64,000 bases of DNA, taken from NCBI RefSeq assembly GCF_900115175.1, contig NZ_FOYV01000002.1, forward strand, positions 186,001 through 250,000, given 5' to 3'. Numbering within the stretch: position 1 is the stretch's first letter; the number at the start of each line of letters is the position of its first letter. This document shows positions 18,496-26,347 of the stretch, one piece after another. A program made the position numbers and the translations under genes. Source of the DNA: Marinobacter gudaonensis (GTDB lineage: Bacteria; Pseudomonadota; Gammaproteobacteria; Pseudomonadales; Oleiphilaceae). The notes beneath the pieces were generated by a model, which saw only the letters and a program-made list of their open reading frames with translations, was not told the origin of the DNA and made no database searches.

Positions 18496-19257
18496 ATGAC
18501 CACACCCGCCGCAAACGCCCGCCGCAGTGCCCGTCGCCTCAAAACCGACCTGACCCGGTGCCCGCAGCAGGTTGAAGCCGCCCAGCGCCTGCGCTATCAG
18601 GTGTTCTCCGAGGAGTACGGCAGCGACCTCGGAGCCCGGACGCCCGGCCTCGACGCCGATGAGTTCGACAACGTCTGCGACCACCTGATCGTCACTGATC
18701 TCGATTCCGGACAATTGGTCGCCACCACCCGCATCCTGCACCAGGCGGATATTGGTGCCGTCAACCGCTTCTATTCGGCCAGCGAGTTCGATCTCACCCC
18801 CCTGCAGAACCTGCCCGGCACCATCGCCGAACTCGGACGCACCTGCGTGCATACGGATTACCGCAACGGCGCCACCATCAGCCTTTTGTGGTCCGCGGTG
18901 GCAGCTTACCTGATGGAACGCGACGTCGATTACATGATTGGCTGCGCCAGCATCAGCATGTCCGACGGCGGCCTGAAAGCCTGGCGCATTGCCCGGCACC
19001 TGCAGAATCAGTACCTGGCCGATCCCGCTCACCTGGTGGCCCCCTTGCGGGCGCTGCCCCACCTGACCCATGCCCGTGATACCGACCGTCCGGTGGAGGT
19101 TCCGGCCCTGATCCGGGCCTACATGCGCCTGGGCGCCAGGGTTTGCGGCGAACCGTGCTGGGATCCGGAGTTTCGCTGTGCCGATCTGCTGGTGCTGCTG
19201 GAAGTCAGCAAGCTGGCCGGCCGGTACAGCCGGCACTTCATGCGAACGGCTTCCTGA
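18496..19257 (+). CDS. olsB: ornithine-acyl-ACP N-acyltransferase OlsB
   Basis: OlsB attaches a 3-hydroxyacyl chain to the alpha-amino group of ornithine, giving lyso-ornithine lipid. The 253-residue GNAT-type protein contains QVEAAQRLRYQVFSEEYG, DEFDNVCDHLIV, IAELGRTCVHTDYRNGATI and IGCASISMSDGG, typical of OlsB and related hemolysin-like acyltransferases. The ATG at 18496 follows a GAGA-type ribosome site and lies just after the Pho-box array; an in-frame start further up would overlap that array. olsA follows 26 bases downstream. RstAB is divergent. Confidence 0.85.
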   Translation: MTTPAANARRSARRLKTDLTRCPQQVEAAQRLRYQVFSEEYGSDLGARTPGLDADEFDNVCDHLIVTDLDSGQLVATTRILHQADIGAVNRFYSASEFDLTPLQNLPGTIAELGRTCVHTDYRNGATISLLWSAVAAYLMERDVDYMIGCASISMSDGGLKAWRIARHLQNQYLADPAHLVAPLRALPHLTHARDTDRPVEVPALIRAYMRLGARVCGEPCWDPEFRCADLLVLLEVSKLAGRYSRHFMRTAS

Positions 19258-19283
19258 GCCAAATCCGGGAGAGGACCTGCCCC

Positions 19284-20156
19284 ATGAGCTGGCTGCGACT
19301 GGTGTTCCGACTGACTGCGTTCGTGCTGTTCCTCGCGGCGACCTCCGGGCTGGCTATCGCACTGTGGATTATCGATCTGGTACGCACCACACCCATCAAC
19401 CGGACACCCTGGGCTAACAGCTGTTTTCGCTGGGCCTGTCGCTGTCTGGGGCTGGAGATCCATCAGCATGGTACTCCGAGCGATACCACGGTTCTGTTTG
19501 TCAGCAATCACATCAGCTGGTCAGATATTCCGGTTCTCGGGAGCCTTGCCCCCATCCGCTTTCTGTCCAAGGCCGAGGTGGGCCGGTGGCCACTGATTGG
19601 CTGGCTGGCACGACAGGCGGGCACACTGTTCATCAAACGTGGCGGCGGCCAGGCGAGAAAGGTACGGGAGCGCATTGCGGACAATCTGCGAACCGGCGAG
19701 AGCGTGCTGGTTTTTCCCGAGGGCACCACCAGTGAGGGTCTGGCGGTACTGCCGTTCCATGGACTTTTGCTGGCGGCCGCGCCGGAAAGTGATACGCCGG
19801 TGCAGCCGGTCACCATCGCCTACCGCAGGGCGGGGAGACCCGACCACCTGGCCCCCTTCATCGGCCAGGACGAGTTCCACCGTCACCTGCTGCGCCTGTT
19901 ACGCCAACCCGCGGCACGCGTCGACGTTATCTTCCATCCACCTATCAGTTTTCACGGGCCATCGCCGGTCGGCCCGAACACCGGCGCGTTGGCGGAACAT
20001 GTCAGGGAAACCGTCAGCGAGGGCCTGGCCAGAATCCATGAGGGCAAGCTTGACCAGGAGAACACCGATACATTCAGAACAGAGGCCGACCCTGGGCAAT
20101 CTCGTCGTCGGTCGCTTCCCGCCGGCCAACAATCTCCAGATCAAAGTACAGGGTAA
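19284..20156 (+). CDS. olsA: lyso-ornithine lipid O-acyltransferase OlsA (PlsC family)
   Basis: OlsA adds the second acyl chain to lyso-ornithine lipid. The 290-residue protein has an N-terminal membrane segment (residues about 6-30). The PlsC motifs are SNHISWSDIP (HX4D), GTLFIKRGGG, FPEGTTSEG and a later basic region. The final 28 residues are hydrophilic, look unlike a PlsC domain and are encoded antisense to the slyD-like gene, so the two genes overlap tail to tail by 83 bases. It is paired with olsB in one operon. General 1-acylglycerol-phosphate acyltransferase activity cannot be excluded. Confidence 0.83.
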   Translation: MSWLRLVFRLTAFVLFLAATSGLAIALWIIDLVRTTPINRTPWANSCFRWACRCLGLEIHQHGTPSDTTVLFVSNHISWSDIPVLGSLAPIRFLSKAEVGRWPLIGWLARQAGTLFIKRGGGQARKVRERIADNLRTGESVLVFPEGTTSEGLAVLPFHGLLLAAAPESDTPVQPVTIAYRRAGRPDHLAPFIGQDEFHRHLLRLLRQPAARVDVIFHPPISFHGPSPVGPNTGALAEHVRETVSEGLARIHEGKLDQENTDTFRTEADPGQSRRRSLPAGQQSPDQSTG

Positions 20157-20544
20157 AGCCCGCCAGCGGGTGGTTGGCGTCCACCTTCACCAGGTTGCCG
20201 TCAATGCCCACCACCTGCACCACCTGGGCGTCATCGCCGGTATTGGTCTGGAATTTCATGCCGACCTGGAGATTCTCGACTCCCTCGAAGAGCGAGCGCG
20301 GAACTTTTCGCACCAGATCCTCCCGGTGCTCGCCGTAGGCCATCTCTGGCGGCACGGTTACTTCCAGACAGTCGCCGACGTTGCGGTCTTTCACGGCCTT
20401 CTGGATGCCCTCGATGATCTCGGGAGTGCCATAGAGGAAGTGCAGCGGCTCGCTGCCCTCCGAGGTATCCACCAGCTCGCCGATCCGATTTTTAAGGACG
20501 TAATGGACGGTAAAAACGTCGGGTCTTGTGTCTGAAGCAGTCAT
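20074..20544 (-). CDS. slyD: FKBP-type peptidyl-prolyl isomerase, SlyD-like
   Basis: A 156-residue cytoplasmic FKBP with an IF-domain insert, as in SlyD (VHYVLKNRIGELVDTSEG, PLHFLYG, IIEGIQKAVKDRNVGD, KVDANHPLAGFTLYFDLEIV). The His/Cys-rich metal-binding tail of E. coli SlyD is missing. Its ATG overlaps the stop of the upstream acetyl-CoA hydrolase gene by one base (TGATG), so translation is probably coupled. Its 3' end is antisense to olsA. Confidence 0.88.
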   Translation of the reverse strand: MTASDTRPDVFTVHYVLKNRIGELVDTSEGSEPLHFLYGTPEIIEGIQKAVKDRNVGDCLEVTVPPEMAYGEHREDLVRKVPRSLFEGVENLQVGMKFQTNTGDDAQVVQVVGIDGNLVKVDANHPLAGFTLYFDLEIVGRREATDDEIAQGRPLF

Positions 20545-22751
20545 CAGGTTGTCGAGTTTCCTGTATCCGAAGATGTATCGAGTTGCTGAAGGCCATGTAT
20601 GACCAGTCGCTGATCGAGCCGGTCTCGCAGACTCGCGGGATTCAGCAATCCCATGCGCTCAAGCAGGGATCGGTATCGGTTGTCCTCATCCCTTGCCCGC
20701 AGGGCCTGCCAAAGAGTGGACAGTTTACCACGACGGGTGGCGGTTGCGGCCTTCAAGGCCTTAAGGGCTTTCCCTAACCGGAGTTCCTCTTCGGTGAAAT
20801 CGCAGCCGAACGGAAAGGCCGGGAAGCTGCCCTCACCAGCCTCGGCGATGGCACGACGCACCGCAGCGGGCGTGTTGTTGCACCAGTGCGAGGGTAGCCG
20901 GAACGCCGGATCCACCTTGCCCGCCTTCTGCGCCCGGGCCAGTAATTCCGGCTGGAAGCGGGAGTCCGCAATGCGGATCAGTCGCAGGTAGACCTGCTCA
21001 TCGCACTGCCCCCGGAGATCCGCAACACCATATTCGGTCACCACGATGTCCCGCAAATGCCGGGGTATCGTGCAATGGCCGTAATTGAACACGATATTGG
21101 ACAGCACTTTGCCGTGCGCATTCCGGGTACTGCGCAGGGTCAGGATGGAGCGGGCTCCCGGCAGCTCGTGAGCCATGGCCACGAAGTTGTACTGCCCCCC
21201 CACGCCACTGACAACCCTTCCGTCATCCAGGCCGTCGGATACTCCGGCGCCGTTGAGGGTGTACATCATGGCCGAGTTGATAAAACGGGCAGACACCCGC
21301 TGCGCTGCCTTGAGTTTCTGGTCACCGAACGGGTGATCGTAGAGCTGATTGATGAAATTGACGCTGGTCATGCAGATGCGGGCGCGCTGGTGTTCGCTGA
21401 GCTCCCTGAGGTACTGGTAAAAACGCTCCGGCCCCACGTAAAACCCGCCATGCAGGACAATGCCGCCGGTCAGGCGCTCTCCGAGCATCAGGGCCTCGAT
21501 GATTTCCCGGGCCTCGGCGTCGTCCAGGTCACCCTCCACCGAGTGACTTCTTAGACATAGCCGGCCACCCTTGAATTCTACCTCGTCCCCGAGAATGCCG
21601 TGCCGGACCAGCCAGCGAACGTCCCGGGCCCTGAGCGGATTGTCAATCAACTTTTCCTGCCGCAGGGTATCCAGGGTTTCCAGGGACACCTTCGACGTCA
21701 GTTCACCGCGGTTCATCAACGACTGAAGCCCGGCATGCTCGAACACCTCCCGGGTAAGGATGCCTTCCTGCATCAGGTACAGAAAGCCATCAACCATCAT
21801 CTCGCTGCAGCCGTACAAGCCTTTCTCAAACGGCTCGGTACCGCCGTCTTCAGCGACTACCGGAAACTGCTCGTCGACCCGAAGATGATCGAACACCTTT
21901 CGCCAGGTGTCGTTATGCTTGTGACGCATGATGGCACTATGCACCAGCGCGGCGCCGAGCGATCCGATACCGACCTGGAGCGTGCCGCCGTCCTTCAACA
22001 GCGCACTGGCGTAGAACCCGATCAGGTGATCCTCCGGGCTCACCGCCATTTCAGGGGCGGAGAAAAGAGGGTAGTCCGATGACGGCTGTTCAAAAACAAT
22101 ATCGAAGCGGTCCGCATCGACCGCAGCATGATTCCCGAACCAGGGGAGACTCTCATTGAGCTCGGCGACCAGAGCGACGGGGGTACCGTTAGCCTCCCGC
22201 TCTCGCAGGCGCGGAATGAGATCGAGTGTGAGGTCGGGATTACAGCTCAGGCTAACGAGCCCCGGTTGGCCGTGAGCGGTGCCAGGCGCCACCATCTGGG
22301 CGACCACGTTCACCCCCTGAGCCATCAGATCGCGCACGGCATGGGTGTAGTTGGTGCACACATAGTGGCGTTGCTGGGCCCGATTGTTCAGAAAGCTGCC
22401 GGCCTTGAAAAAGAATTCCGAGACCCGAATGTTCCCGGGCAACCGCCCTTCCGACACGTCCCGTGCGTAGGCGAGCTCCGGAATCGGGCCATACAATCGT
22501 TCGGCGAAGGGCCCCATGAATCGCCGCTCCAGTGACGAGTTGCCTCTCGGCGCCAGCAGAGACAGTGCGGTGACGATGTGCAGTTGAATGCCCGGATCGT
22601 CTTTGGCTCTCTGGTACAGCGCATTAACAAACCGGACCGGTTTGCCCAGCCCCAGCGGAAGGCCGAGCGTAATGTTCTTGCCAACCCGGCGGATCACTTC
22701 ATCCACGCAGGCGTTTACGTCGTTCGATACCTGCCCTCTGTCACCTGACAT
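20544..22751 (-). CDS. acetyl-CoA hydrolase/transferase family protein
   Basis: A 735-residue CoA-transferase of the acetyl-CoA hydrolase/succinyl-CoA:acetate transferase family. It contains GGTLQVGIGSLGAALVHS, MVDGFLYLMQEGI, VSGVGGQYNFVAMAHELPG and VTEYGVADLRGQCDEQVYLRLI, which belong to the transferase C-terminal domain with its active-site Glu region. It is longer than the roughly 500-residue bacterial enzymes and has a C-terminal extension of about 100 residues without a recognised domain. The true CoA donor and acceptor are unknown. It is translationally linked to the slyD-like gene. Confidence 0.8.
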   Translation of the reverse strand: MSGDRGQVSNDVNACVDEVIRRVGKNITLGLPLGLGKPVRFVNALYQRAKDDPGIQLHIVTALSLLAPRGNSSLERRFMGPFAERLYGPIPELAYARDVSEGRLPGNIRVSEFFFKAGSFLNNRAQQRHYVCTNYTHAVRDLMAQGVNVVAQMVAPGTAHGQPGLVSLSCNPDLTLDLIPRLREREANGTPVALVAELNESLPWFGNHAAVDADRFDIVFEQPSSDYPLFSAPEMAVSPEDHLIGFYASALLKDGGTLQVGIGSLGAALVHSAIMRHKHNDTWRKVFDHLRVDEQFPVVAEDGGTEPFEKGLYGCSEMMVDGFLYLMQEGILTREVFEHAGLQSLMNRGELTSKVSLETLDTLRQEKLIDNPLRARDVRWLVRHGILGDEVEFKGGRLCLRSHSVEGDLDDAEAREIIEALMLGERLTGGIVLHGGFYVGPERFYQYLRELSEHQRARICMTSVNFINQLYDHPFGDQKLKAAQRVSARFINSAMMYTLNGAGVSDGLDDGRVVSGVGGQYNFVAMAHELPGARSILTLRSTRNAHGKVLSNIVFNYGHCTIPRHLRDIVVTEYGVADLRGQCDEQVYLRLIRIADSRFQPELLARAQKAGKVDPAFRLPSHWCNNTPAAVRRAIAEAGEGSFPAFPFGCDFTEEELRLGKALKALKAATATRRGKLSTLWQALRARDEDNRYRSLLERMGLLNPASLRDRLDQRLVIHGLQQLDTSSDTGNSTT

Positions 22752-22877
22752 TACCTAGCTCCCTTTATTCAAACGATCCGTTCGGGGGATCCGCAGTTCA
22801 CACCGGATGATCACACGAGCATCCCGCGCAAACAATGCGTCAGGTCATGGCAGAGGCAGATGAGGGGATGGCCTGGC

Positions 22878-23201
22878 TCAGAAATTCCACTTGAGATTAA
22901 GGCAGGCGCCTTCAGGGAGCAACGCAATGCCGTGGTCGGCCTGGGCCGGGTCGGAGGCATAGTGCTTGCCGGACTGGCGGGAGCGGGACAGAGTCAGGCT
23001 CAGCAGGCGGGACCCGATTTCGGCGAAGGCATCGGAGCTGTCTTCATCAATATCGCCGGAAACCCGCTCCTGAATCGCAAAGATCTCTTCGCTGGCCGTT
23101 GTCATTTCCGCTTCTTCGAACACGCGCTCAGACGCTTCGGCGCGAACGACGAAAGCCACGAGATTGAGAGCGAGTAATGCGACGAAGATACGAATAATCA
23201 T
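22878..23201 (-). CDS. small exported protein of unknown function
   Basis: I do not recognise this 107-residue product. Residues 1-23 form a signal peptide (MIIRIFVALLALNLVAFVVRAEA). The mature part is acidic (ERVFEEAEMTTASEEIFAIQERVSGDIDEDSSD), then SLTLSRSRQSGKHYASDPAQ and a C-terminal CLNLKWNF. A single Cys lies near the end. Its 210-base upstream region carries an overlapping palindrome (see the regulatory entry), so it appears to be a separately controlled gene. A periplasmic location is inferred. Confidence 0.6.
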   Translation of the reverse strand: MIIRIFVALLALNLVAFVVRAEASERVFEEAEMTTASEEIFAIQERVSGDIDEDSSDAFAEIGSRLLSLTLSRSRQSGKHYASDPAQADHGIALLPEGACLNLKWNF

Positions 23202-23244
23202 GACACTGCCTGAGACCTTTTAGCGAGACGGAAGTCTACGGAAA

Positions 23245-23262
23245 CCTAAGGCTTTAGTCTAA
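23245..23262 (-). promoter_or_regulatory. overlapping palindromes upstream of the small exported gene
   Basis: The segment contains TTAGTCTAA (23254-23262), a 4+1+4 palindrome. It overlaps CTAAGGCTTTAG, whose outer CTAA/TTAG also pair. On the coding strand this is followed by TTCCGT repeated with a four-base gap. It sits about 45-60 bases before the ATG, a reasonable operator or activator position. The regulator is unknown. Confidence 0.35.
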
Positions 23263-23371
23263 TGATTACCGACCCGAAAGATGTGAATCTGCACACAAAG
23301 ACGTCGATTTTTTGTCAGCAAATCGGGCTTTTTTTGTCAATTTATGATCCCCAATATTGCTGATTGTAACC

Positions 23372-23400
23372 AGCCCCGATAACCGGCGGATATCGGGGCT
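23372..23400 (-). terminator. hairpin downstream of the aldo/keto reductase
   Basis: AGCCCCGATA and TATCGGGGCT form a perfect 10-bp stem with a nine-base loop, 13 bases after the reductase stop. No T tract follows directly, so efficiency is uncertain. Confidence 0.5.
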
Positions 23401-23412
23401 GAACGTGAGGTA

Positions 23413-24450
23413 TCAGGGACAGGGGTAGGTGAACTCCTGGTGGATAGCTTCGATGGCTTCCAGCACCGCCGGGCTCAATGTGACCTTCGCCGAGCCAACG
23501 TTCTCCTTCAACTGCTCCATGGTGGTGGCGCCAATGATATTGGCGGTCAGGAAACTGCGGCTGTTGACGTACGCCAGTGACAGCTGCACCGGGGAAAGAC
23601 CGTGCTGATGCGCGAGGTCGACATAGGCCCGGGTCGCGTCCATGCCGCGACTGCTCGTATAACGGCTGAACCGCTCGTACAGGGTCATTCGGGCCTTCTC
23701 CGGCCACTTGCCGCCCAGATACTTGCCAGAGAGCATGCCAAACGCCAGGGGCGAATAGGCCAGCAGGCCCGCCTGCTCGCGATGGGCGATTTCGGCCATA
23801 CCCACCTCAAAGGCCCTGTTCAGAAGATTGTATGGATTCTGGATGCTGGCCACCCGCGGCCACCCCTTCTCACGGGCGAGGCGCAAGTATTCCATGGTTC
23901 CCCAGGGCGTTTCATTGGACAACCCGATATGCCTGACCTTGCCCGCACGCACCAGTTCATCGAGCGCTTCCAGCGTTTCCTCAATAGGAGTGAAGGTTTC
24001 GTCAGGATTATGCTCATACCCCAGTTTGCCAAAGAAATTGGTGCTGCGATCCGGCCAGTGCACCTGGTAGAGATCGATGTAGTCAGTCTGCAGACGCTTG
24101 AGGCTGGCGTCGCACGCCTGATGGATGTGATCGCGGGTCAGCCGCGGGCCGTTACGCAGGTACTTGAGCCCGTTGCCCGGCCCGGCCACCTTGGAGGCGA
24201 TAACCAGATCGTCACGACGGCCCCGGCGGGCCAGCCAGTTGCCCAGGTAGGTTTCGGTCAGTCCCTGGGTCTCGGCCCTGGGAGGCACCGGGTACATCTC
24301 TGCGGCATCGATGAAGTTGATGCCTTCGGCCGTTGCGTAATCGAGCTGCTCGAAGGCTTCCTGCTCGGTGTTCTGTTCGCCCCAGGTCATGGTGCCCAGG
24401 CAGATGAGGCTCACGTCGATGTCCGTCTTGCCAAGCTTTCGTGTCTGCAT
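23413..24450 (-). CDS. tas: aldo/keto reductase, Tas-like
   Basis: A 345-residue NADP(H)-dependent aldo/keto reductase. It has the barrel signature YRKLGKTD-type start (MQTRKLGKTDIDVSLICLGTMTWGEQN), the catalytic region INFIDAAEMYPVPPRAETQG with Asp and Tyr, Lys in VIASKVAGPG, His in YQVHWPDR, and the cofactor segment LTANIIGATTMEQLKENV. The length and MYPVPP motif fit E. coli Tas. The natural substrate is unknown. A hairpin follows the gene. Confidence 0.85.
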   Translation of the reverse strand: MQTRKLGKTDIDVSLICLGTMTWGEQNTEQEAFEQLDYATAEGINFIDAAEMYPVPPRAETQGLTETYLGNWLARRGRRDDLVIASKVAGPGNGLKYLRNGPRLTRDHIHQACDASLKRLQTDYIDLYQVHWPDRSTNFFGKLGYEHNPDETFTPIEETLEALDELVRAGKVRHIGLSNETPWGTMEYLRLAREKGWPRVASIQNPYNLLNRAFEVGMAEIAHREQAGLLAYSPLAFGMLSGKYLGGKWPEKARMTLYERFSRYTSSRGMDATRAYVDLAHQHGLSPVQLSLAYVNSRSFLTANIIGATTMEQLKENVGSAKVTLSPAVLEAIEAIHQEFTYPCP

Positions 24451-24487
24451 AACGTCTCCGAAGCGGTTCGGTTAATAAGTAAACGGA

Positions 24488-24532
24488 ATGTCACGGGATT
24501 GTCGCATGGCTGTCATGCCGCGTTTCCATAGT
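24488..24532 (+). promoter_or_regulatory. three Pho-box repeats and -10 upstream of GT4-PAP2
   Basis: Units ATGTCAC, TTGTCGC and CTGTCAT start at 24488, 24499 and 24510, an exact 11-base period. The last is a perfect Pho-box unit. A -10-like CATAGT (24527-24532) follows after a 10-base gap, the spacing usual in PhoB-activated promoters. The glycosyltransferase GTG start lies 33 bases beyond. This suggests control by PhoB under phosphate limitation. Confidence 0.72.
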
Positions 24533-24564
24533 AGGGGCATGTCAAAGGACGCACAGGAAACACC

Positions 24565-25785
24565 GTGACCGAGACCCTGAAGGCCAACCGGCACCCGCAA
24601 CACGTTACCATTGTTTCCGAGACTTTTCCGCCGGAAATCAATGGCGTGGCCAATACGCTCAGACATTTGTGCCAGGGACTGATGCAGCGTGGGCACCGCG
24701 TGACCGTTATACGGCCGAGGCAGCAACATGAGAGCAAGGGGCATTTCAAAAGCGCCGGCGAAGCGCTGTTCACCCACGAGCATGTAGTATCCGGATGCCC
24801 TCTGCCCGGCTATGCCGACCTGCGCTTCGGTGTGGCAACACCGGGGCGACTGAGAAGGCTGTGGGTGACCGATCGCCCCGACGCCGTCTATATCGCCACC
24901 CAGGGCCCCCTGGGGGTCTCGGCGACATCAGCCGCCCGCCAGCTCGGCATTCCGGTAAGCTCCGGATTTCACACCAATTTCCACAGCTACAGCCGCTATT
25001 ACGGTGTGGGCGCGCTCGAACGGTTGCTTTGTCTTTATGGTCGATGGTTCCACAATCGCACCGCCATTACGCTGGTGCCAACCCGGAAAATGCAACAGGC
25101 CACCCGGGCCATGGGCATTACGGCTACCGGCATATGGAGTCGCGGCGTGGATTGCCGACGCTTTACCCCGCACAACCGTGACGCCGCGCTACGTGAATCC
25201 TGGGGGCTGGCCGCCAACGACCGGGCCGTTCTTTATGTTGGCAGGCTGGCGCCAGAGAAGAATCTGCGCATGGCCGTCGCCTGTTTCGAGAGAATCCGGG
25301 GACTACATCCGCAAGCCAGGTTCGTGTTGGTTGGAGACGGGCCGCTGCGGCGCCAGCTCGCCCAACGACACCCGGATTACATTTTCGCCGGCACCCGCCG
25401 GGGCGACGACCTTGCCCGGCATTTTGCCTCGGGGGACCTGTTCCTGTTTCCCAGCAAAACCGACACCTTCGGTAACGTGGTATTGGAGGCCATGGCCAGC
25501 GGGCTTGCCGTGGTCGCCTTTGACGATGCTGCTGCAGCCGAGCATATCCGTCATGAAGAGAACGGCATGAAGGTTCCGCTGGACCAGGACGAAGCGTTCG
25601 TCGACAGCGCGTTGCGCCTTGCCGACCAGCCCACCCTGCTGAACCGGGTTCGCGCCCAGGCCCGACTGGACGCCCTGGAACAAAGCTGGGCTGCGCAAAT
25701 CGAACAGTTCGAGCAACTGGTTTTCAACCAAACGACAAAGGCCGGATATCATGCCTCCAGCAAGCAAAGCGTCTCGCTTCTTTGA
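24565..25785 (+). CDS. GT4-family glycosyltransferase (MgtA-like), possible lipid glycosyltransferase
   Basis: A 406-residue GT-B enzyme. The acceptor domain starts VTIVSETFPPEINGVANTLRHL with a HRVTVIRPR turn. The donor domain has LYVGRLAPEKN, FVLVGDGPLR and the family E-x7-E segment around KTDTFGNVVLEAMASG. The N-terminal wording resembles MgtA-type enzymes that glycosylate diacylglycerol-linked sugars. Translation starts at GTG 24565 after CAGGAAA. The PAP2 gene begins 35 bases before its stop. With the Pho boxes upstream I infer a role in a phosphorus-free glycolipid; the sugar donor cannot be told. Confidence 0.78.
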   Translation: MTETLKANRHPQHVTIVSETFPPEINGVANTLRHLCQGLMQRGHRVTVIRPRQQHESKGHFKSAGEALFTHEHVVSGCPLPGYADLRFGVATPGRLRRLWVTDRPDAVYIATQGPLGVSATSAARQLGIPVSSGFHTNFHSYSRYYGVGALERLLCLYGRWFHNRTAITLVPTRKMQQATRAMGITATGIWSRGVDCRRFTPHNRDAALRESWGLAANDRAVLYVGRLAPEKNLRMAVACFERIRGLHPQARFVLVGDGPLRRQLAQRHPDYIFAGTRRGDDLARHFASGDLFLFPSKTDTFGNVVLEAMASGLAVVAFDDAAAAEHIRHEENGMKVPLDQDEAFVDSALRLADQPTLLNRVRAQARLDALEQSWAAQIEQFEQLVFNQTTKAGYHASSKQSVSLL

Positions 25786-26329
25786 ACAGGCAGACCAGCG
25801 GGAAGTTGCCCTCTGCCAGGCCATCAATCGGGCCGTGCAATTCCGCCCGGCCCGGGGCTATTTCAGGCTGGTCAGCCGACTGGGCGACGGCTGGTTCTGG
25901 TACGCGCTGATCCTGCTGGTGCCCTTCCTGCACCCGATGAAAGGCCCGGGGCTGGCCCTGTTGATGGCACTGACGGGGCTCACCTGCACCCTGACCTACA
26001 AGTTACTCAAACGCTGGCTGATCCGTGAGCGGCCGTTCATCTCGTTTCCCGCCATCAATTGCGCCACACCACCCCTGGATCGTTACAGTTTTCCCTCCGG
26101 CCACACCCTGCACGCCGTCTGTTTCCAGGTGATGCTGACCCTGGCCCTGCCGGGGCTGGCACTGATGGTGCTGCCTTTCACGCTCAGCGTTGCCGCCTCC
26201 AGAGTGATACTGGGCCTGCACTACCCCAGCGATGTGGCGGCCGGCGCATTGATTGGCGGCCTGATGGGTTACGCGGCCATGCAGATTCTTTACGCCGACT
26301 GGGCCCTGAAGTTCGCCAGTGCGCTCTGA
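25751..26329 (+). CDS. PAP2-family phosphatase
   Basis: A 192-residue membrane phosphatase with all three PAP2 motifs: KRWLIRERP, PSGHTLH and SRVILGLHYPSD. About five hydrophobic segments are visible. Members remove phosphate from phosphatidate, phosphatidylglycerophosphate or undecaprenyl pyrophosphate. It overlaps the GT4 gene by 35 bases, so the two should be made together. In that setting it may supply diacylglycerol as acceptor for the glycosyltransferase; this is inference. It is convergent with dinB. Confidence 0.85.
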   Translation: MPPASKASRFFEQADQREVALCQAINRAVQFRPARGYFRLVSRLGDGWFWYALILLVPFLHPMKGPGLALLMALTGLTCTLTYKLLKRWLIRERPFISFPAINCATPPLDRYSFPSGHTLHAVCFQVMLTLALPGLALMVLPFTLSVAASRVILGLHYPSDVAAGALIGGLMGYAAMQILYADWALKFASAL

Positions 26330-26347
26330 TGCGCCACGGTACCCCGG

